38,817 nt of DNA from an uncultured Clostridia bacterium (GTDB lineage: Bacteria > Bacillota > Clostridia > Oscillospirales > Acutalibacteraceae): the NCBI GenBank assembly GCA_947572385.1, contig CANPBX010000019.1:1-38817 (forward strand), given 5' to 3'. Positions 28,514 through 37,406 of this stretch are shown here, piece by piece (position 1 is the stretch's first letter; every line of letters begins with the position of its first letter). The translations under genes were made by a program, and so were the position numbers. The notes below the pieces were generated by a model. The model was not told the origin of the DNA. It was given only the letters and a program-made list of their open reading frames with translations, and searched no databases.

Positions 28514-31500
28514 TCAGCCTCCATCAACATACCGGGCGTTCCCGCTTCCGAGCAGCCGCCCCAGCGCCGTCATAAGCTGACGGCTGACGTCCACCCTGTA
28601 CTTTTCCGGGGCGCGCTCCACCTTCCCGGTGTCCCTGAACATAATAAACACGTCGTAGCGTCCGCCGTCGAATATATCCACATACTGCATGGCCTTTTTG
28701 AGCCTTGGGTCCCCCTCCGAGTCCACCCGGAGGTACAGCCCCGGCGGAGAGGATCTTTTTGTACCTCTGGCCTCCCCGCCGGGCTTTGGTGGCTCTGAAA
28801 GGCTATCGCACAGGAGCTCCGGCTCCTTATCCTCCTGGAAGCTCAGCCGCCCCCGGGCCTCCACCACAGCACCCTCATAGAGCAGGTTACCGTACTGCTC
28901 TAGGACGCTGGGGAATATCAGTCCCATTACAGCGCCGGACATATCCTCCAAAGTGGCAAAGGCCATGGTCATGCCCGAGCGAGTGTCCTTCCTGCGCACC
29001 GACGTGACTATGGCCAGCATGGACACCCGCTGTCCATCGGAATAAGCCGTATCCCCGGCTTCCTCCTGGGCGCTGAGCAGGATATCGCTGCTCCTTGCGT
29101 ACCTGCCCCCGGCGTACAGCTCCGCGTAGGCGGACATGGGGTGCCCGCTCAGGTACATGCCGGTGACCTCCTTCTCCTGGGCCAGCTTCTCCAGTTGGGG
29201 GAAATCCTCGGCCCTTGTCAGCGGCTCCTCACCCTCCACGCCGGAGAGCTGGGGCGAGTCGAAGAAGCCCATCTGTCCCTCAATGTTCCGGCGGCGGTCC
29301 CCGTCCAGCTGGGCCAGGACCCCCTCTAGCCCTATGAGCATTTCCCGGCGGTTGTTCCCGAGGCCGTCCAGAGCCCCGCACTTTATAAGGCTCTCAATGG
29401 CCCTGCGGTTCATGTCCTTGCCGGTCATGCGCTTGCAGAAGTCCCTGAAGGATGTAAACCTGCCGCCGCCCTCGCGCTCCTGCTCCATCCTGGCTATCAC
29501 CGAGCGGCCCAGGTTTTTCACCGCCGCCAGCCCAAAGCGCAGGCTGTTGCCGTCCACCGTAAAGCCGACGCCGCTGTAGTTCACATGGGGAGGCAGCACC
29601 GCCAGCTCCAGCCGCCTGCACTCCTCCATATACTCCGCCACCTTGCCGGTGCTGCCCAGAACGCTTGAGAGCAGGGCCGCCATATACTCTCTGGGGTACC
29701 GGCACTTTAAGTAGGCCGTCTGGTAGGCCACCACAGCATACGCCGCCGCGTGGGCCTTATTAAAGGCATAAGAGGCGAAGTCCTGGATCTCCCGGAATAG
29801 GGTCTCGGCTGTGGCCTCGTCCACGCCCCTTTTAAGGCAGCCCTCCACCTCCCAGCTCCCGTCCTCCCGGCGCTGTCCGTGGATAAATATCTGCCGCTCC
29901 TTCTCCAGCACATCGTGCTTTTTCTTCGACATGGCCCTGCGCACGATATCGGCCCTGCCAAGGGAGTACCCGGCAAGGTCACGGAATATCTGCATTACCT
30001 GCTCCTGATAGATAATGCAGCCAAAGGTCACGTCAAGTATTGGCTTTAAAAGGGGGTGCTGATACTTGACCTTTAAGGGGTCCCGGGTATTCTCAATGTA
30101 CATTGGGATAAACTGCATGGGCCCCGGGCGGTACAGGGAGATTATCGCTATCAGGTCCTCTATGCACTTTGCCTGGGACTGTACCACCAGCCGGGTCATG
30201 CCAGCGGACTCAAGCTGGAAGACCCCCACAGTGTGCCCAGCGGCAAGCATTTCAAAGGTCTCCCTATCGTCCGGCGGCACGCTTTCCATGGAGAAATCCG
30301 GCTGGGACCTTCGTATGAGCTTTTCGGCGTTGTCTATGACAGACAGGTTCCTAAGCCCCAAAAAGTCCATTTTCAGCAGCCCCAGCTCCTCCACTGTAGT
30401 CATGGTGAACTGGGTGACTACCACGTTGTCGTTCCTTGCCAGGGGCACATATTCCATCACCGGCCTGTCCGTTATGAGCACCCCCGCCGCATGGGTCGCC
30501 GCATGCCGGGGCATTCCCTCCACCTTCATTGCCATGCCCACCAGGGCCTTTACCTGGGGGTCGGACTCACATCTGTCCCTGAAATCCCTGGAGGACTTCA
30601 GGGCCCTCTCAAGGGTCATGCCAAGGTCTGGGGGCACCAGCTTCGCCACCTGGTCCACCTTGTTAAAGGGGATAGCCATGGCCCTGCCTACGTCCCTTAT
30701 TGCCGACCTTGCAGCCATGGTGCCGAAGGTGACGATCTGGGCCACATGGTCCGCGCCGTACTTCTCCAGCACATATTCTATTATCTCGTCCCTGCGCTCG
30801 TCGCTGAAGTCTATGTCGAAATCAGGCATACTCACCCTCTCGGGGTTTAAGAAGCGCTCGAAGATAAGGCTGTAGCGCACCGGGTCGATATTGGTGATAC
30901 CGATACTGTAGGCTGCTATGCTCCCCGCACCTGAGCCCCGGCCTGGGCCCACTGGAATTCCCACGCTCTTGGCGTACCGTATAAAGTCCCAGACTATCAG
31001 GTAGTAGTTTACATAGCCCATCTGGGTTATGGTGCTTATCTCATACTCCAGCCGGTCGATAAGCTCCCTGCCGGGGTCTTTGCCGTATCTGTTTTCAAGC
31101 CCTTCCCGGCAGATGCGTTCAAAAAACTCCTGATTCGGGGAGCCGTCGGGGGTGCTGAACTTTGGCAGCTTGGTCTTGCCGAACTCGAACTCCACATTGC
31201 AGCGCTCCGCTATTTTGACCGTATTGTCCGCGGCCTCGGGGTACTCGGGGAACAGGGCGCGCATTTCCTCCTCGGTCTTTAAATACAGCTCCCCTGAACC
31301 GAATTCAAGGCCTCCCTCCTCCTCGATGGTGCGGCCTGTCTGTATGCACATGAGCACCCTGTGCATTTCCTGGTCCTCGGGGGCGATATAGTGGCAGTCG
31401 TTGGTGACTACCATGGGGATGCCTGTCTCCCGGGAAAGCTTTACAATGCCCGGGTTTACATATTGCTCATCACTCAGCCCATGGTCCTGGAGCTCAAGAA

Positions 31501-32011
31501 AGAAATTCTCCGGCCCGAATATCTCCCTGTACCGCAGTGCGGCCTCCCTGGCCTCCTCATAGTCCCCCCTGAGAAGGGCCCGGGGTATCTCGCCGGACAC
31601 GCAGGCCGACAGGGCGATAAGCCCCTCGCTGTGCTCCCGCATAAGCTCAAAATCTATGCGCGGCCTGTTGTAGAAGCCCTCTATCCACCCCTTTGACACC
31701 ATGGCGATAAGGTTGTGGTAGCCCGTTTGGTTTTCGCACAGCAGCACAAGATGGCGGTTTTCCCGGTCCAGGTCGCTGGCCTTGTCAAAGCGGGTGCGCT
31801 TGGCCACATAGACCTCGCAGCCGATTATGGGCTTTATCCCCCGCTTTCCCGCCGCCTTGTAAAAGTCCACCACGCCGTACATATTGCCGTGGTCCGTTAT
31901 CGCCACCGCCTCCTGGCCCAGCGCCTTCGCCCTGTCCAGAAGGCGCTCTATCCTGCAGGCCCCGTCAAGAAGGCTGTACTCAGTGTGCACGTGCAGATGT
32001 GCGAAAGCCAT
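28514..32011 (-). CDS. dnaE: DNA polymerase III alpha subunit (DnaE)
   Basis: The 1165-residue protein is a full-length DnaE-type replicative polymerase. The N-terminal PHP domain is intact (AHLHVHTEYSLLDGAC, AITDHGNMYG). The catalytic core contains GPGRGSGAGSIAAY, the Asp pair in PDFDIDFSDERRD, and the third Asp in the NLSVID segment. A helix-hairpin-helix and an OB-fold (about residues 990-1070) follow. In Firmicutes DnaE works with PolC, extending primers mainly on the lagging strand. I prefer the ATG at 32011 over a GTG at 32023 because the GAGGGGAG then lies about 11 nt upstream; with the GTG it would directly abut the start. It lies downstream of whiA, 50 bp away, on the same strand. 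Confidence 0.96.
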   Translation of the reverse strand: MAFAHLHVHTEYSLLDGACRIERLLDRAKALGQEAVAITDHGNMYGVVDFYKAAGKRGIKPIIGCEVYVAKRTRFDKASDLDRENRHLVLLCENQTGYHNLIAMVSKGWIEGFYNRPRIDFELMREHSEGLIALSACVSGEIPRALLRGDYEEAREAALRYREIFGPENFFLELQDHGLSDEQYVNPGIVKLSRETGIPMVVTNDCHYIAPEDQEMHRVLMCIQTGRTIEEEGGLEFGSGELYLKTEEEMRALFPEYPEAADNTVKIAERCNVEFEFGKTKLPKFSTPDGSPNQEFFERICREGLENRYGKDPGRELIDRLEYEISTITQMGYVNYYLIVWDFIRYAKSVGIPVGPGRGSGAGSIAAYSIGITNIDPVRYSLIFERFLNPERVSMPDFDIDFSDERRDEIIEYVLEKYGADHVAQIVTFGTMAARSAIRDVGRAMAIPFNKVDQVAKLVPPDLGMTLERALKSSRDFRDRCESDPQVKALVGMAMKVEGMPRHAATHAAGVLITDRPVMEYVPLARNDNVVVTQFTMTTVEELGLLKMDFLGLRNLSVIDNAEKLIRRSQPDFSMESVPPDDRETFEMLAAGHTVGVFQLESAGMTRLVVQSQAKCIEDLIAIISLYRPGPMQFIPMYIENTRDPLKVKYQHPLLKPILDVTFGCIIYQEQVMQIFRDLAGYSLGRADIVRRAMSKKKHDVLEKERQIFIHGQRREDGSWEVEGCLKRGVDEATAETLFREIQDFASYAFNKAHAAAYAVVAYQTAYLKCRYPREYMAALLSSVLGSTGKVAEYMEECRRLELAVLPPHVNYSGVGFTVDGNSLRFGLAAVKNLGRSVIARMEQEREGGGRFTSFRDFCKRMTGKDMNRRAIESLIKCGALDGLGNNRREMLIGLEGVLAQLDGDRRRNIEGQMGFFDSPQLSGVEGEEPLTRAEDFPQLEKLAQEKEVTGMYLSGHPMSAYAELYAGGRYARSSDILLSAQEEAGDTAYSDGQRVSMLAIVTSVRRKDTRSGMTMAFATLEDMSGAVMGLIFPSVLEQYGNLLYEGAVVEARGRLSFQEDKEPELLCDSLSEPPKPGGEARGTKRSSPPGLYLRVDSEGDPRLKKAMQYVDIFDGGRYDVFIMFRDTGKVERAPEKYRVDVSRQLMTALGRLLGSGNARYVDGG

Positions 32012-32061
32012 TTTTCCTGCCACTCCCCTCTGTACTGTGGTTTACATAAGCTTATTTTAAG

Positions 32062-32997
32062 CTACATGACCCCATCTACACCCTTCTCCTTCAGTATCTT
32101 CTCCCCCTGCTCCAGGAGCTTCTGGAGCCTATGGTTCACCCCGCTCCTGCTGATGCCCAGCCTCTCCCCCAGCTGCCGCAGGGTGAGCTCTGGCTCGTTG
32201 AGCCTCAGCGCTGCCAGCTCCTGCAGATTCTCCGGCAGGGACGAGAGGCCCACGGTGTCGCTGATGGCGGCTATTGCCGCAATCTGCCGGGCCGCCGCTG
32301 AGTAGGTCTTGTCCATATTGGCAGTTTCAAAGTTGGTCTTGCGGTTTATATTATTCTTAACTTCCTTGTACATCCTCACCTGCATAAGCTCCATGGACGC
32401 CCCGGTGGCTCCCAAAAAGGTCAACAGGTTCTCGATCTGCCCGCTGTCCTTCAAATAAATGCCATACCCCCCCGGACGGCGCACCATGCTGGGGTTTATC
32501 TGAAAAGTCTCTGCTTCTCCCAGCAAGGCATACAGATCCCCGGCGAGATTTTTATACGGCGCGGCAAACTCCAGGTGATAGCCCTTGTTGGGGTCCGTGG
32601 CGTTCCCGCACACCAGGAATACCCCCCGCAGGAACGCCACCTGACAGCAGCTGTCCTCAAGCGCAGCGCGGTTTATGCGCAGGCTGGGCTCCGTGCCGCT
32701 GTGCCCAAACTCCCTTAGCAGCCAGAGCCGCTCCTGCTCCTCCGGCAGGCTGACACGATAGGCGGGCTGTTTCCTGCGGCTTACCGCATAGGTCATCTGG
32801 GGGGAGACCCCCGCCCCGGCCGCAGCCAGTTCCAGCATCCGCCGTGCCACATGGACATTCTCTGTAGTGAAGGCGCTCTCCTTCACGCTAAAGCACTTGG
32901 AAAAAAGCCAAGCACCGTAACATTCAGCCCGCAGGCAGCATTGCTTTTTCAATTCAATTTTGCACAATTCGGATTTTATCTGTGAAGTAAATGACAT
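32062..32997 (-). CDS. whiA: DNA-binding protein WhiA
   Basis: The 311-residue protein opens with MSFTSQIKSELCKIE, as WhiA proteins do. The N-terminal two-thirds is the degenerate LAGLIDADG homing-endonuclease-like fold. The C-terminal 85 residues form the WhiA helix-turn-helix (LRLNEPELTLRQLGERLGIS followed by RSGVNHRL). It is a Gram-positive DNA-binding protein needed for sporulation in actinomycetes and influencing division in Bacillus. GAGG lies 6 nt before the ATG. It is in the conserved rapZ-whiA neighbourhood, here separated from rapZ by a P-loop kinase-like gene. Confidence 0.96.
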   Translation of the reverse strand: MSFTSQIKSELCKIELKKQCCLRAECYGAWLFSKCFSVKESAFTTENVHVARRMLELAAAGAGVSPQMTYAVSRRKQPAYRVSLPEEQERLWLLREFGHSGTEPSLRINRAALEDSCCQVAFLRGVFLVCGNATDPNKGYHLEFAAPYKNLAGDLYALLGEAETFQINPSMVRRPGGYGIYLKDSGQIENLLTFLGATGASMELMQVRMYKEVKNNINRKTNFETANMDKTYSAAARQIAAIAAISDTVGLSSLPENLQELAALRLNEPELTLRQLGERLGISRSGVNHRLQKLLEQGEKILKEKGVDGVM

Positions 32998-33036
32998 TTA
33001 CAGCCTCTGCAATAGATAACTTTTTGCCCAGCTCCG

Positions 33037-33630
33037 CTATAGCAGCGCCCTTACTTGCTCCGCCACGGCGGCGCAGTCCACCCTCCGGAAATCTGTCACG
33101 TCCACAACTATGCGCGGCCCGCCAATGTCAAACCCGGCCATGCCCCGCCTGGTAAAGCCCTCTATAAACTGCTCCAGGCTTATGGGCGCGTAAGTAGTAT
33201 CAGCCTGTCCCGGCAGCTCCGGGTAGCAGGTATTCAGCACATGGCCCCGGTGCCGCCCGGAGGACCGGTCCCGAGCCAAGAAGCGTTCGTAAAGCACATC
33301 GGCTTTCCCTGTCAGTTCGACTGTTACCGGCTGGCAGCAAAAACGCTCCATAAGCTTCTTTATGCCAGGTATCGAAGCGGTCTCAAAGTTGTTTTCCAGA
33401 ATAACTGCTCCGCCCCTTGACAGCACCTGTCCGGCCGCATAGTACATTATCTCCATGGCCCCGTTTCCCAGGGCAACCTTTTCCTCCCTGCTATGGAACC
33501 CTACCGTATCAAAAAGCCGCTCCTTTATGTCGTCCTTGGAGAACATGGGTATTCCAAGTATCTCCGATAGCTGCCCAGCCACATAGCTTTTCCCTGAAGC
33601 TGGTATACCGCAGACCAAAATGCAACACAT
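33037..33630 (-). CDS. P-loop ATPase/kinase-like protein (AAA_33 type)
   Basis: The 197-residue protein begins VCGIPASGKSYVAGQLSE, a kinase-type Walker A, followed by MFSKDDIKERLFD (a substrate-side Asp pair), VILENNF, and a lid-like RFLARDRSSGRH. This layout matches AAA_33 small-molecule or nucleic-acid-end kinases. The substrate is unknown. The gene lies between rapZ (10 bp away) and whiA (39 bp), on the same strand, so it is probably co-transcribed with them. It is not part of the usual rapZ-whiA pair, which makes it a candidate lineage-specific addition. GGGGGAAG precedes the ATG. Confidence 0.8.
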   Translation of the reverse strand: MCCILVCGIPASGKSYVAGQLSEILGIPMFSKDDIKERLFDTVGFHSREEKVALGNGAMEIMYYAAGQVLSRGGAVILENNFETASIPGIKKLMERFCCQPVTVELTGKADVLYERFLARDRSSGRHRGHVLNTCYPELPGQADTTYAPISLEQFIEGFTRRGMAGFDIGGPRIVVDVTDFRRVDCAAVAEQVRALL

Positions 33631-33640
33631 ATACTTCCCC

Positions 33641-34501
33641 CTAATGCTTCAGCATATCCCTATGTGTGACGCTGGCCTTGACGCCCTTCTCAATAAGATA
33701 CCCGCAGGTGTACTGGGCCAGGGCCACAGAGCGGTGGTGCCCGCCGGTACAGCCTACAGCCACCACCAGCTGGCTCTTGCCCTCCTTCTCGTAGAGCGGC
33801 AGCAGATAGTCAAGCAGTGCCGTGTACCTCTCCACAAAGCCCCTGGTCTCGCTGTTCTCCATCACATAGTCCCGCACGTCCGGGTCAAGGCCGGTCTTCG
33901 GGCGCAGCTCCGGGTCATAAAAGGGGTTTGGCAGGCACCGCACGTCCATTACCAGGTCCGCCTCCATGGGTATGCCGTGCTTGAAGCCGAAGCTAATACA
34001 GTGTACGGACATGGAGTCGCTGGAGCTTGTGAGGAACTGCTCGGCTATCCGGCCCTTCAGCTGGGCCGGGGACAGCCTTGTGGTGTCGATCACAAAGTCC
34101 GAGTTCTCCCGCACCGGCCCCAGCATGTCCCGCTCCAGCTTCACCGCCTGTTCTAAGGAGCCTGCCAAATCGTCCGAGAGGGGGTGCTTGCGCCGGGTCT
34201 CCTTAAAGCGCCGCACCAGCACGTCCTCAGAGGCGTCTAAGAACAGTATTTTATAGGGCCTGCCCTCCATCTTCAGGGTCTCCATAGCCGTGAAAAATGA
34301 CTTGAACAGCTCCCCGCCCCTTGTGTCCGACACCACCGCCACCCGGCCCATGGAGCCCTCAGACTTGGCGCATAGATCATAGAAAACCGGTATCAGCGCC
34401 GGGGGCAGGTTGTCCACACAGAAAAAGCCGATGTCCTCCATGGAGTGCATGGCCTGGGTCTTGCCCGCGCCGGAGAGCCCGGTGAGTATGACGAATTCCA
34501 T
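33641..34501 (-). CDS. rapZ: RapZ family nucleotide-binding protein
   Basis: The 286-residue protein has the RapZ (YvcJ) N-terminal P-loop GLSGAGKT (residues 8-15), the FLDASEDVLVRRFKETRR segment, and the C-terminal domain with VAVGCTGGHHRSVALA. In Gram-negatives RapZ controls amino-sugar synthesis through small RNAs; in Firmicutes YvcJ hydrolyses nucleotides and affects competence and envelope homeostasis. The start at 34501 is preferred over 34510 because GGGAAGGG would touch the earlier ATG. It follows murB by 32 bp. Confidence 0.95.
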   Translation of the reverse strand: MEFVILTGLSGAGKTQAMHSMEDIGFFCVDNLPPALIPVFYDLCAKSEGSMGRVAVVSDTRGGELFKSFFTAMETLKMEGRPYKILFLDASEDVLVRRFKETRRKHPLSDDLAGSLEQAVKLERDMLGPVRENSDFVIDTTRLSPAQLKGRIAEQFLTSSSDSMSVHCISFGFKHGIPMEADLVMDVRCLPNPFYDPELRPKTGLDPDVRDYVMENSETRGFVERYTALLDYLLPLYEKEGKSQLVVAVGCTGGHHRSVALAQYTCGYLIEKGVKASVTHRDMLKH

Positions 34502-34533
34502 TTTACACATCCCTTCCCTTACTATAAGGTCCC

Positions 34534-35466
34534 TCAGTTCTCCCCGATGATCCGCACCTCCGGCTCAAGCTGTGTGCCGGTCTTCTTGAGCACAGTCTCT
34601 CTGACTATTTCCATCAGCTCCAGCACGTCCTTACAGGTGGCCCCGCCGGCGTTCACGATAAATCCCGTGTGCTTCTCGCTGACCTGGGCGCCGCCCACCC
34701 TTCGGCCCTTCAGCCCGCACTGCTCTATAAGCGCGGCGGCGTAGCCGGTCTTGGGGCGTTTGAAGGTGCTGCCGGCGCTGGGCATGTCATAGGGCTGCTT
34801 CTCAAGGCGGCGGGCCTTTAGCTCATCCATCCTAGCTTTTATCTCATCTTTGTCGCCGTGGGTTAGCTTAAATTCCGCGCTGGTGATGATTTTTCCGCCG
34901 TCCATAAAGGCGCTCTTTCTGTAGCCGAAGCCCAGCTCCTCGCCGGTGCAGTCCAAAAGCCTGCCCTCAGCGTCCATGTACCAGACACGCTTGACTACGT
35001 CCTTCATCTCCCCGCCGTAGGCCCCGGCGTTCATGTACACCGCGCCGCCCACGGAGCCTGGTATCTGCCACGCAAACTCCAGGCCGGTCAGGCCTTCGTC
35101 CCGGGCAAAAACGCAGGTCGCTGCCAAACTCACTCCGGCCCCGGAGCGTATGGTCATGCCTTCATTCTCTATGGAGATCGCCGCTGCCGAGTTGAACACT
35201 CCTTCAAGCACTAAGGCAACCCCGGGATATCCCCCATCCCCCGCCAGCAGATTCGAGCCCTTGCCCAGTACGAAGTACGGCAGTTCAAGCCGGGAAAGCT
35301 CCCGAAGTATCCCAGAAAGCGGTTCATAATTATATATTGTGATAAGTCTGCGGACGGGACCGCCTATCTTGAAGCTCGTGTGCTTACTAAGCGGCTCGTC
35401 CCGATGCACCTCGCAGTCCAACTCTATCGCGAGCCTGTCGAGCTCCTGATATTTCAAATCGTCCAT
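34534..35466 (-). CDS. murB: UDP-N-acetylenolpyruvoylglucosamine reductase
   Basis: The 310-residue protein is MurB, the flavoenzyme that reduces UDP-GlcNAc-enolpyruvate to UDP-MurNAc in peptidoglycan synthesis. The FAD-binding part has KHTSFKIGGPV, GKGSNLLAGDGGY and IPGSVGGAVYMNAGAYGG. The catalytic residues are the Tyr of GYRKSAF, the Ser of AGSTFKRP and the Glu of LEPEVRII near the C-terminus. AAGGGGG lies 6 nt before the ATG. It sits between hprK (51 bp upstream) and rapZ. Confidence 0.97.
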   Translation of the reverse strand: MDDLKYQELDRLAIELDCEVHRDEPLSKHTSFKIGGPVRRLITIYNYEPLSGILRELSRLELPYFVLGKGSNLLAGDGGYPGVALVLEGVFNSAAAISIENEGMTIRSGAGVSLAATCVFARDEGLTGLEFAWQIPGSVGGAVYMNAGAYGGEMKDVVKRVWYMDAEGRLLDCTGEELGFGYRKSAFMDGGKIITSAEFKLTHGDKDEIKARMDELKARRLEKQPYDMPSAGSTFKRPKTGYAAALIEQCGLKGRRVGGAQVSEKHTGFIVNAGGATCKDVLELMEIVRETVLKKTGTQLEPEVRIIGEN

Positions 35467-35517
35467 ACCGGGCCCCCTTCTATAATATAGTATCGGTAAA
35501 TATATGCGCCGCAGGGC

Positions 35518-36483
35518 TCATATATCCAGATCCATCTTCACATCCTTGGGCTGGAGCTCATCGAAGTCCATGCCCATATTGGCGAGGAGCTCCTGGGCGG
35601 CGTTATAGCCCATCTCCTTCTGGCGGTTGTTCATGGCGGCAACCTCGATTATTACCGCAAGGTTCCGCCCGGGCTTTACCGGGATGGTGATCACCGGCAC
35701 ACGTATGCCCAGTATCTCTGCGAACTCGTTCTCAATACCCATGCGGTCGTAGGCCTTGGTGGCGTCCCAGGGCTCCATCTTGATGCACAGCTCTATCTTC
35801 TGGCTGGGCTTCACCGCGCCGGTGCCGAAGATACGCTGGGCGTTTATCACCCCGATACCCCGCAGCTCGATAAAATGCCTGATATTGTCAGGTGCAGAAC
35901 CCACCAGTGATATGGCGGACACCCGGCGTATCTCCACGGCGTCATCGGCAATGAGCCTGTGGCCCCGTTTGATAAGCTCTATAGCCGCCTCGGACTTGCC
36001 AACGCCGCTGTCACCCACCAGGAGTATCCCCTCGCCGTAGACCTCCATAAGCACGCCGTGCCGGGTAATGCGCGGGGCCAGCTCCACGTTCAGATATGCC
36101 ACCAGGCTGGCGACGGCCCCCGAGGTGGTGTCCCTAGATAGCAGAAGGGGTATCTCATAGCGCTCCGCGGCCTCAAGCATGGCGTCCCAGGGGTGCATGC
36201 TCCTTGCAAGTATCACCGCCACCGGGTGCAGGGCAAAATAGCGCTCTATCACCTCTGTGCGCTGCTCCTCCCCAAAGCGGTTCAAAAGCCCCATCTCCGC
36301 CCGGCCCATTATAGCCACGCGGTTGGTGTCAAAATACTCGTAAAACCCATTGAGCTCCAGCCCCGGACGTATCACGTCCCTGGAGCGCACGATAATATTC
36401 TCCGGGTCCCTGGGCATATAGAGGGGCTCAAGCTCCTCATGCTCTATTATTTTGGATAGGGGCAGGGTATATTCTTCCATCAT
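35518..36483 (-). CDS. hprK: HPr kinase/phosphorylase
   Basis: The 321-residue protein is HPrK/P, which phosphorylates HPr at Ser46 and reverses the reaction, controlling carbon catabolite repression in Firmicutes. The Walker A is GDSGVGKS (157-164), followed by the family signature region with LIADDAVEI, and the C-terminal segment RGIGVINAQRIFG. The N-terminal domain (about 1-130) is present in full. GAGGAGG lies 7 nt before the first ATG. Its start overlaps the stop of the small membrane protein gene by four bases, so the two are translationally coupled. Confidence 0.97.
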   Translation of the reverse strand: MMEEYTLPLSKIIEHEELEPLYMPRDPENIIVRSRDVIRPGLELNGFYEYFDTNRVAIMGRAEMGLLNRFGEEQRTEVIERYFALHPVAVILARSMHPWDAMLEAAERYEIPLLLSRDTTSGAVASLVAYLNVELAPRITRHGVLMEVYGEGILLVGDSGVGKSEAAIELIKRGHRLIADDAVEIRRVSAISLVGSAPDNIRHFIELRGIGVINAQRIFGTGAVKPSQKIELCIKMEPWDATKAYDRMGIENEFAEILGIRVPVITIPVKPGRNLAVIIEVAAMNNRQKEMGYNAAQELLANMGMDFDELQPKDVKMDLDI

Positions 36484-36668
36484 TCTTTTTCCTCCTCTTG
36501 ATCATCCTTCGTATCGTCCGAACAGCCGTAATAAATTTTGAAATCTCTCCGAAAGGTCTTCTTATATGCCTCCTCAAAGCCGTTCTTCACGGCCCATTTC
36601 ACAACAAAATACGTCGCAATCAGTATCACCAGCGCCGTACCGCCGCTGATACCCAGCTCCTCCCACAT
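36480..36668 (-). CDS. Small single-span membrane protein upstream of hprK
   Basis: The 62-residue protein has one membrane helix (about residues 8-26, GGTALVILIATYFVVKWAV), a basic juxtamembrane part and a highly acidic C-terminus (DDTKDDQEEEKE). I recognise no family. AAAGGAG lies before the ATG. It is the first gene after the promoter at 36712-36740 and overlaps hprK by ATGA, which argues that it is real. It might anchor or modulate HPr kinase, but this is inference from coupling only. Confidence 0.7.
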   Translation of the reverse strand: MWEELGISGGTALVILIATYFVVKWAVKNGFEEAYKKTFRRDFKIYYGCSDDTKDDQEEEKE

Positions 36669-36697
36669 AAAACCCTCTCCTTTGCCGTGCTAAACTC

Positions 36698-36709
36698 ACA
36701 AATATTTGT
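36698..36709. promoter_or_regulatory. 12-bp palindrome at the hprK-cluster promoter
   Basis: ACAAATATTTGT is a perfect palindrome starting 2 bp downstream of the -10, over the expected transcription start. It is a candidate operator for the hprK cluster. Confidence 0.4.
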
Positions 36710-36711
36710 TT

Positions 36712-36740
36712 ATTATACCACAAATCCTTGATATTGGAAA
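36712..36740 (-). promoter_or_regulatory. Promoter of the hprK-murB-rapZ-whiA-dnaE cluster
   Basis: On the minus strand an extended -10, TGGTATAAT (-10 hexamer 36712-36717), is preceded at 17 bp by a weak -35, TTTCCA (36735-36740). It serves the small membrane protein and hprK, and probably the genes downstream. Confidence 0.65.
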
Positions 36741-36798
36741 GCCCCTTCGCAAAACTTTGCCCCCAGAAAAAATTTTTAATAAATTTGTGAAAAAGGGG

Positions 36799-36827
36799 TT
36801 GCAATTTTATGAGAGCTGTAGTATAAT
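36799..36827 (+). promoter_or_regulatory. Promoter of tRNA-fMet
   Basis: TTGCAA (36799-36804) is followed after 17 bp by TATAAT (36822-36827), 30 bp upstream of the tRNA. Confidence 0.85.
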
Positions 36828-36857
36828 GATTAAGCTGTCTAGTGGGACGGCACATAT

Positions 36858-36935
<78 letters not shown>

Positions 36936-36969
36936 AAATCCCCGGAAACACTAGGGTTTCCGGGGATTT
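36936..36969. terminator. Terminator after tRNA-fMet
   Basis: A perfect 14-bp stem (36936-36949 with 36956-36969) with a 6-nt loop follows the tRNA directly. It has A and T tracts at its ends and so could work in both directions. Confidence 0.85.
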
Positions 36970-37041
36970 CAGTTTGCTTTTTCCTTATTTTCCCTTGCCT
37001 GACCCATGCGCTGACCCATACGGGGAAACGACTAGGTACTT

Positions 37042-37215
37042 CTAAACGCTGCCGGATAGTAAGTTGTCCATCGTCCGGGCCGCTTCTTTCTGCGCGGCGG
37101 TGGTGACGTGGGCGTAGGTGTCCAGGGTGAACCCTGCCGAATAGTGGCCCAGTATCCCCGAAACTGTCTTGATGTCTACACCATTTTGGAGTGCCAGGGT
37201 CGAAAACGTGTGCCC
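37042..37215 (-). pseudogene. C-terminal remnant of a tyrosine integrase
   Basis: The minus strand encodes 57 residues that match the end of element integrases. They run from the catalytic-region GHTFSTLAL through ILGHYSAGFT to the nucleophile Tyr in DTYAHVTTA, then NLLSGSV and a stop. An in-frame TAA directly precedes the GHTF, so everything upstream (the Arg and Lys regions and core-binding domain) is gone. The remnant sits next to tRNA-fMet and unlike the intact integrase at 7888-8823 it is a different subfamily. It marks a decayed or rearranged insertion. Confidence 0.85.
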
Positions 37216-37230
37216 TTATGTCATAATAAA

Positions 37231-37275
37231 GACAAATCAGAAATCCCAGTAATTTCTAGGGGATTCGGGTTTGTC
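37231..37275. other. Two-step hairpin between integrase remnant and parA
   Basis: GACAAA (37231-37236) pairs with TTTGTC (37270-37275), and inside it AATCCC (37242-37247) pairs with GGGATT (37260-37265). T-rich sequence follows on the plus strand. It could be a terminator or the scar of a rearrangement. Confidence 0.4.
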
Positions 37276-37366
37276 CTTATTCTTTTTCCAAGAAAAAACT
37301 CAAAATGGAGTCCATAAAAGATATTGTCCTAAAGTAACATGTCCCATTAAGAGTAAAACAAATAGC

Positions 37367-37377
37367 GCATAGTATGC
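37367..37377. promoter_or_regulatory. 11-bp palindrome upstream of parA
   Basis: GCATA-G-TATGC is a perfect inverted repeat 30 bp before the parA start. It could be an operator for parA-parB autoregulation. Confidence 0.3.
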
Positions 37378-37406
37378 TAAGATCTATAACTGAAAGGAAT
37401 AGTAAA

